NCBI GenBank assembly: GCA_958510875.1
Contig: OY294068.1
Location: forward strand, 67,806,633-67,870,632
Length of the DNA: 64,000 nt
DNA from: Endomychus coccineus
Lineage: Eukaryota; Arthropoda; Insecta; Coleoptera; Endomychidae
Reading direction: 5' to 3'
Positions within the stretch are counted from its first letter, which is position 1. Each line of letters starts with the position of its first letter. Below, piece by piece: positions 59,888 through 64,000 of this stretch. The notes under the pieces are model-generated. The model had not been told where the DNA came from, did not search any database, and worked only from the letters and a program-made list of their open reading frames with translations. The position numbers and the translations under genes are program-made.

Positions 59888-59918
59888 TTTGATTCTAGTT
59901 CTAGAACCATCTTCAGAT
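59888..59918 (-). repeat. PLE-type hairpin, divergent
   Basis: On the minus strand CTGAAGA, T, GGTTCTAGAAC-TAGAA-TC gives a self-complementary stem in place of stem II and a GAA in place of GAAA. The layout is the same as the PLE ends, but no PLE coding part is nearby. Confidence 0.35.
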
Positions 59919-60033
59919 AATCATTTTATGCTTCCTACACAACATCCTGGAATGAAATAAAGTATTCGCATGTAATATGCATATGGTCTAGCTAGACGTT
60001 AGAGGCCCTATAAAGAGTCAGTACGAGCAGTGA

Positions 60034-60113
60034 AAGAGAGAGAGAGAGATAGATAGAGAGAGAGAGAGAGAGGAAGAGAGAGAGAGGAAGAGAGAGAGAG
60101 GAAGAGAGAGAGT
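60034..60113 (+). repeat. (GA)n-rich microsatellite
   Basis: Almost pure purine, GA units with a GGAA interruption repeated about every 18 bp (GAGGAAGAGAGAGA). The minus-strand Ser/Leu frame across it is a repeat artefact. Confidence 0.95.
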
Positions 60114-60429
60114 CATATGCATCATATTGTTAATAAGATGAACAAAAGAAGAACTTGTATTGTGCGATAGGGAAAGGGAAGTGCACAAGTCGATTTGTTT
60201 GTTAGTAAAAATTAGAGATGGGTTGCTAGTAAGCAATCTGTTTGTTATTTATCAACTGTTTTTTCATAAAAGGAACTCCGTGAGTGTAGCATATTTTGTC
60301 TTATATCAAATAGCAACTGCTATTTTGTACCTCTTATTTGAAACAGTTATTTTGAGATTCCATCAGATAGAAATAGCAGTAGTAGCTCTTGGTATTATGG
60401 TTATGAGTTTTGCCCATCTCTAGTAAAAA

Positions 60430-62055
60430 TACTGGTCTGTGTCGTCAGTTAAGGGGTACTGACATGCACCTTATAAATCACCCCCCATTGTGTTCCAAGA
60501 ATACATGCGTCGATTCATATTGCACTTATTAACTTTCAATACCCCGTACGACTCAAGCTATATAGTCTGGCCATGACTGGTCGTTAACGCGATTGTAGAA
60601 CAGATCGCTCGACCAATTAATAGCAGCGCCAATCATCGAGCGATTATAAGCGCGGGAAACCGCAGTTTATTCAAATAAGTTTCGTAGACTGATCTTTGTT
60701 TATTATTGATTGCAATCAAATTTTATTTGGAATATTTATAAAATATGATAAACAATGTTCGAACAAATTGTATTAAGCGGATGAAATTCTTGATTACTTA
60801 ATGCTTCAAAAATGTATAAAACAAAACAATGTTTCATTGAAAGATTATTTTGTATCAAGGAAATGCAAATACGTATATAATATTCTTCAACAATTCATTC
60901 TAACAATTTTTAATTAACATTTTTAATTGTAATTGGAACTATTTTGTGTAAAATTGAACATAATTACATATTTATCTTGTTAGAGAAGAAAACAATCTCT
61001 TAGTATAATCAATACTTTATTAATTTTTCAATAAACGATCTGTTAAAAACTGTAGAATATACATAATATTTTCTTTTACATTAGTAATAATAATTATACT
61101 ATAATGATAATTGATTTGGAACTGACTATTTGATACTTCCTTCAGCAGATATAAATCATTTGAAAAATGTTTTATTCTGCTGATAACTTTGTTAGATACT
61201 GGCCCTTTTTTTACATTTTTAGGAAATTAATTATATAGCACAATGTCAATGTAAATATCAAGGATTTGACATGGTCAATTCTGATCTATGCTTTGAATGA
61301 TGTAAATTTTCACCATGATGAGTATTATATTCGTATTAAACTGAATAAAATAAAATAAAACCAATTTTATTTTTATGATGAGTTATAGTTTACAGGTACA
61401 TACAGGCAAATGAATGAAAAAGCATTAAAGTTAGAAACATCATTTTAAAATGTGATTTCCGAGATAAGCCTCTCTTAATCTTAATAGACTTCTGATTAAA
61501 GTGAAAATTTAACATAATTTTCTAGATCCTTCTTTCATTACAATTCACATTGGATGTATGAAAAAGGGTAGGTACCTATTATTTCTCACTCAATACAAAA
61601 GTTGGAATGACTATGAATTTTCGCAGTTTCGAAACGAATTTCATCAGCTGCGTGATATAGAATTTTATATAGGGATGCTTCTACTGCAGAAATAATGAAT
61701 GTCCTAGGAATATTTTTTGGCGGAGAAAACGAAATTAGGACCTTTAGATAGAACTAATTTTTCGGCTTCGGAAAGGTGAAGATAAATTAACCACAATATT
61801 TACAAGAGGGGTCGATGGTGAGGACTTTGGGAGGCAAGAAGCTTAATCAACTTTTGAAATATGACGTTTGAAATTGAGGATATGAATTTGATCTACTTGA
61901 TTATGAGTAATTCGGTCGAGAGTCAACTAAACAGATGCTCAAAGTGTATTTGAAAGTTCAAGTTGAAGGTATAAGGGGGTTATATTGATTTATTAATATA
62001 TATACATATATATATATAGCATGCTTAATTCGTTCCCGAATCAAAGTAAAACTAG
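60430..62055. other. No gene; GC-richer patch at 60460-60680
   Basis: 60460-60680 is less A/T-rich, with a GGTCG...CGACC inverted pair around 60580-60618, but has no frame or promoter layout I can defend. The remainder is A/T-rich. Confidence 0.3.
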
Positions 62056-62059
62056 CACG

Positions 62060-62860
62060 TATTATCCAGAATAGTGTCGTTTTCCATCAATATTCCGAAA
62101 AAAAAATTTTTTTCGGGAGAAGTTATAGATAAAAAAGTTTGTTTGAAATTTTTTTTTTAATTCGGGAACCTTTTCTACTATTTCAGTTTTAAAATTTGTT
62201 TTAACATTCATATATGGATTTGATATTTTTTAACAATATTTTACGAATTTTTCAATATTTTTAAATTTATACGCATGTTGAAAAAAATTTCAGGAAAAAA
62301 ATTGTTTAGAAGGCCTCAATGTATGCGTCGGAATTTTTCCAATTTTTTGAATTAAATATTTTTAAGCCGCTGAAAAGTCAAACAAATTCCTTTTCAAATT
62401 TTTCGGAAAAAACGCACTTGTGAAAAAAGTTGTAAATGTAAAAACTTGTATTTCGATCATACATACCTCAATTTCTTCAGATTTTATCTCTACCTTTTAC
62501 ATATCCCCTCCCCCACTTTTAAGAATTTTAGGGTGGCCTTATCTCGGATAATATTCATTTTTCAGGAACATGTAACAGTATAAACATCTTATTTGGACCA
62601 GAAAAGGTAAGTATATATTTTTTCATTCAAACTCAAATTCTACAAGTTACAGAACCCGTGATATAAGAGATGTTGTCTACCCCTTTCGATCATTTCCGCA
62701 TTTAATTTTTATTTACATTTTCTATTGACATCATTACTAACTCATTGACAAGGTTTCATTGAAGTTCATTTTGTAGAACTCAAATAGGAGATTTTGGTCA
62801 TTTTAGCGCTTCGTTTAATAATTCCTTATTGTCATATTTCTCGTCTTGGATGAAAAAAAG
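62060..62860 (+). repeat. Repeat C copy 2
   Basis: Same order of boxes as copy 1 at 41020-41740, in the same orientation and about 21 kb away. Indels are concentrated in A and T runs. GTAAGTATAT at about 62608 looks like a splice donor but has no frame support. Confidence 0.8.
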
Positions 62861-64000
62861 TAAAAACGGTATAAAGATAATGTGGTAATAATTTATGTAG
62901 AATTGATAACGTTTTATCAATTCTGCAATCAGATTTATTGGACTATATTTCAATGGCCATACATAATAAATTCAGGTATCCAGAGCAAGCAAAGGCACTT
63001 TATTTAGGAACCTAATAAATATGTAAGTCGCTAATAGTGTCATCAAGCAACGACGATTTCCTGAATTACTATAGTACAATTATTTCGGAATTAATAACTA
63101 AAGTAATCGTGTAGTGTAGAAATGTTTCAGAGCAACAACTAAGCTATCTTCACCAACGGCGACATCGTATAAAATGATAGCTATATCAAATATCAAAACA
63201 CCTGTTGTCCAAAAACAAGATAGTGATCTTCATTTATAGCTGTTGATATCAATTTACCATTCATCCGACAGCTATCACACTTCATTGTAAGTTTCTATGT
63301 TACCAGAAACATCCAGAAAGTACAAACTCATAGTTTCATGTTCCAATTACGGTATTAGTGCCAGAGGCGTAACGAGGATAATTCGTGCCCAGGATCAGTC
63401 TATTAATTTTTCACACCAACACTTGGTGACAACGAAAAAAAAGGTTATACGTCAACATGTGGATATACCACCAGACAAATAAAACTTTAAACCGTATCAC
63501 ATTTCTTCAAAAGTTACACGTTTGAGTTCGTCGAATATTGGGAAAATTTAAAACGTGCCAGATATCTTTAAAACTCAACAAAAACTTGGAGACTCCTTAT
63601 TACCTGCACCCGCTGCGAGTGTTTGCTACTTCTCTGACCAGCGCTATACAACAGTTAAATATGATGATTGTATTACAAATTAATAATATTGAAAAATATT
63701 CATTGGAGTCTTCTTATCAATTATCATAGAAAATGTAATGGTGGATGATCTTAATGGCCTAGATTTCATCCGATAAGCCATGATCAACAGTTGATTTTCA
63801 TTTGATGTGATGGAAATAAAGTGTGCCCAGTTTGTTTGGACAATATTAGATAAGTTTTGAGAAATTGCACATACGTAAATAGAATAAAGTCGAGAATTGA
63901 ACAGATGTCGATGATTTTTCATTACAATCCGTTCGTATTTCCAATTATTATGCAGTCAAATTTAAAACTATTCGAAAATTTAATTTTCACTGGTTTGAAA
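62861..64000. other. No gene recognised
   Basis: Frames at 63297-63482 (+), 63538-63729 (+) and 63680-63922 (-) match nothing I recognise. No repeat structure. Confidence 0.35.

Noticed and set aside
60018..60236. Minus-strand Ser/Leu-rich frame
   Set aside because: Produced by the GA microsatellite; no domain or start context.
1..64000. CRISPR array, bacterial operons or phage features
   Set aside because: No regularly spaced repeats, ribosome-binding sites or dense ORFs; content is clearly eukaryotic mobile DNA.

Overview
This is an A/T-rich eukaryotic window. It looks like an intergenic or intronic part of an arthropod (probably insect) genome. I infer this from the mix of Penelope-like elements (PLEs), insect-style non-LTR retrotransposons (CR1/Rex1-like and I/R1-like with RNase H), a ZMYM1-type hAT transposon, a Helentron-type endonuclease fragment and many fold-back repeats. 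No bacterial features, operons, rRNA, convincing tRNA gene or CRISPR array were seen. The species cannot be named from the sequence.

Almost everything recognisable is mobile-element debris. Region 1-14 kb: a PLE inverted dimer (2164-3745), a second PLE family (called PLE-A here) at 4609-5431, 7403-7916 and 12543-13999, a Helentron endonuclease relic (5677-6225), another PLE relic (6436-6760) and two LINE fragments. Region 15-31 kb: a PLE-A dimer carrying a 1.2-kb palindrome (15298-17100), a 24-bp-TIR MITE (20126-20379), one candidate host exon on the minus strand (20890-21143) below a GC-rich segment, an RNase H LINE (22030-23240), two palindromes (0.3 and 1.8 kb), a 1-kb element with 66-bp TIRs (28892-29898, 'repeat B'), and a third PLE family ('PLE-D', 27.9-31.7 kb). 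Region 32-47 kb: a diverged duplication, a possible TELO2-like exon (about 35.1-35.4 kb), a full-length but decayed hAT transposon with a perfect 8-bp target duplication (35623-39009), repeat C, and three LINE fragments. Region 47-52 kb is a dense nest of inverted repeats: PLE ends, a 0.87-kb palindrome, and the repeat B core inside different long arms. Region 52-64 kb is mostly featureless, with two LINE 3' ends, a GA microsatellite and the second copy of repeat C.

The most interesting pattern links the PLE families. Their ends carry a recurring hairpin, CTGAnGA-T-[self-complementary stem]-GAAA, which resembles the catalytic core of a hammerhead ribozyme but with one extra base. Several insertions are head-to-head inverted dimers of PLE 3' ends, flanked by 9-16-bp direct repeats that look like target-site duplications. 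This suggests that inverted dimers insert as units. All coding remnants described here are broken; only the two candidate host exons might be functional, and both are weak calls.
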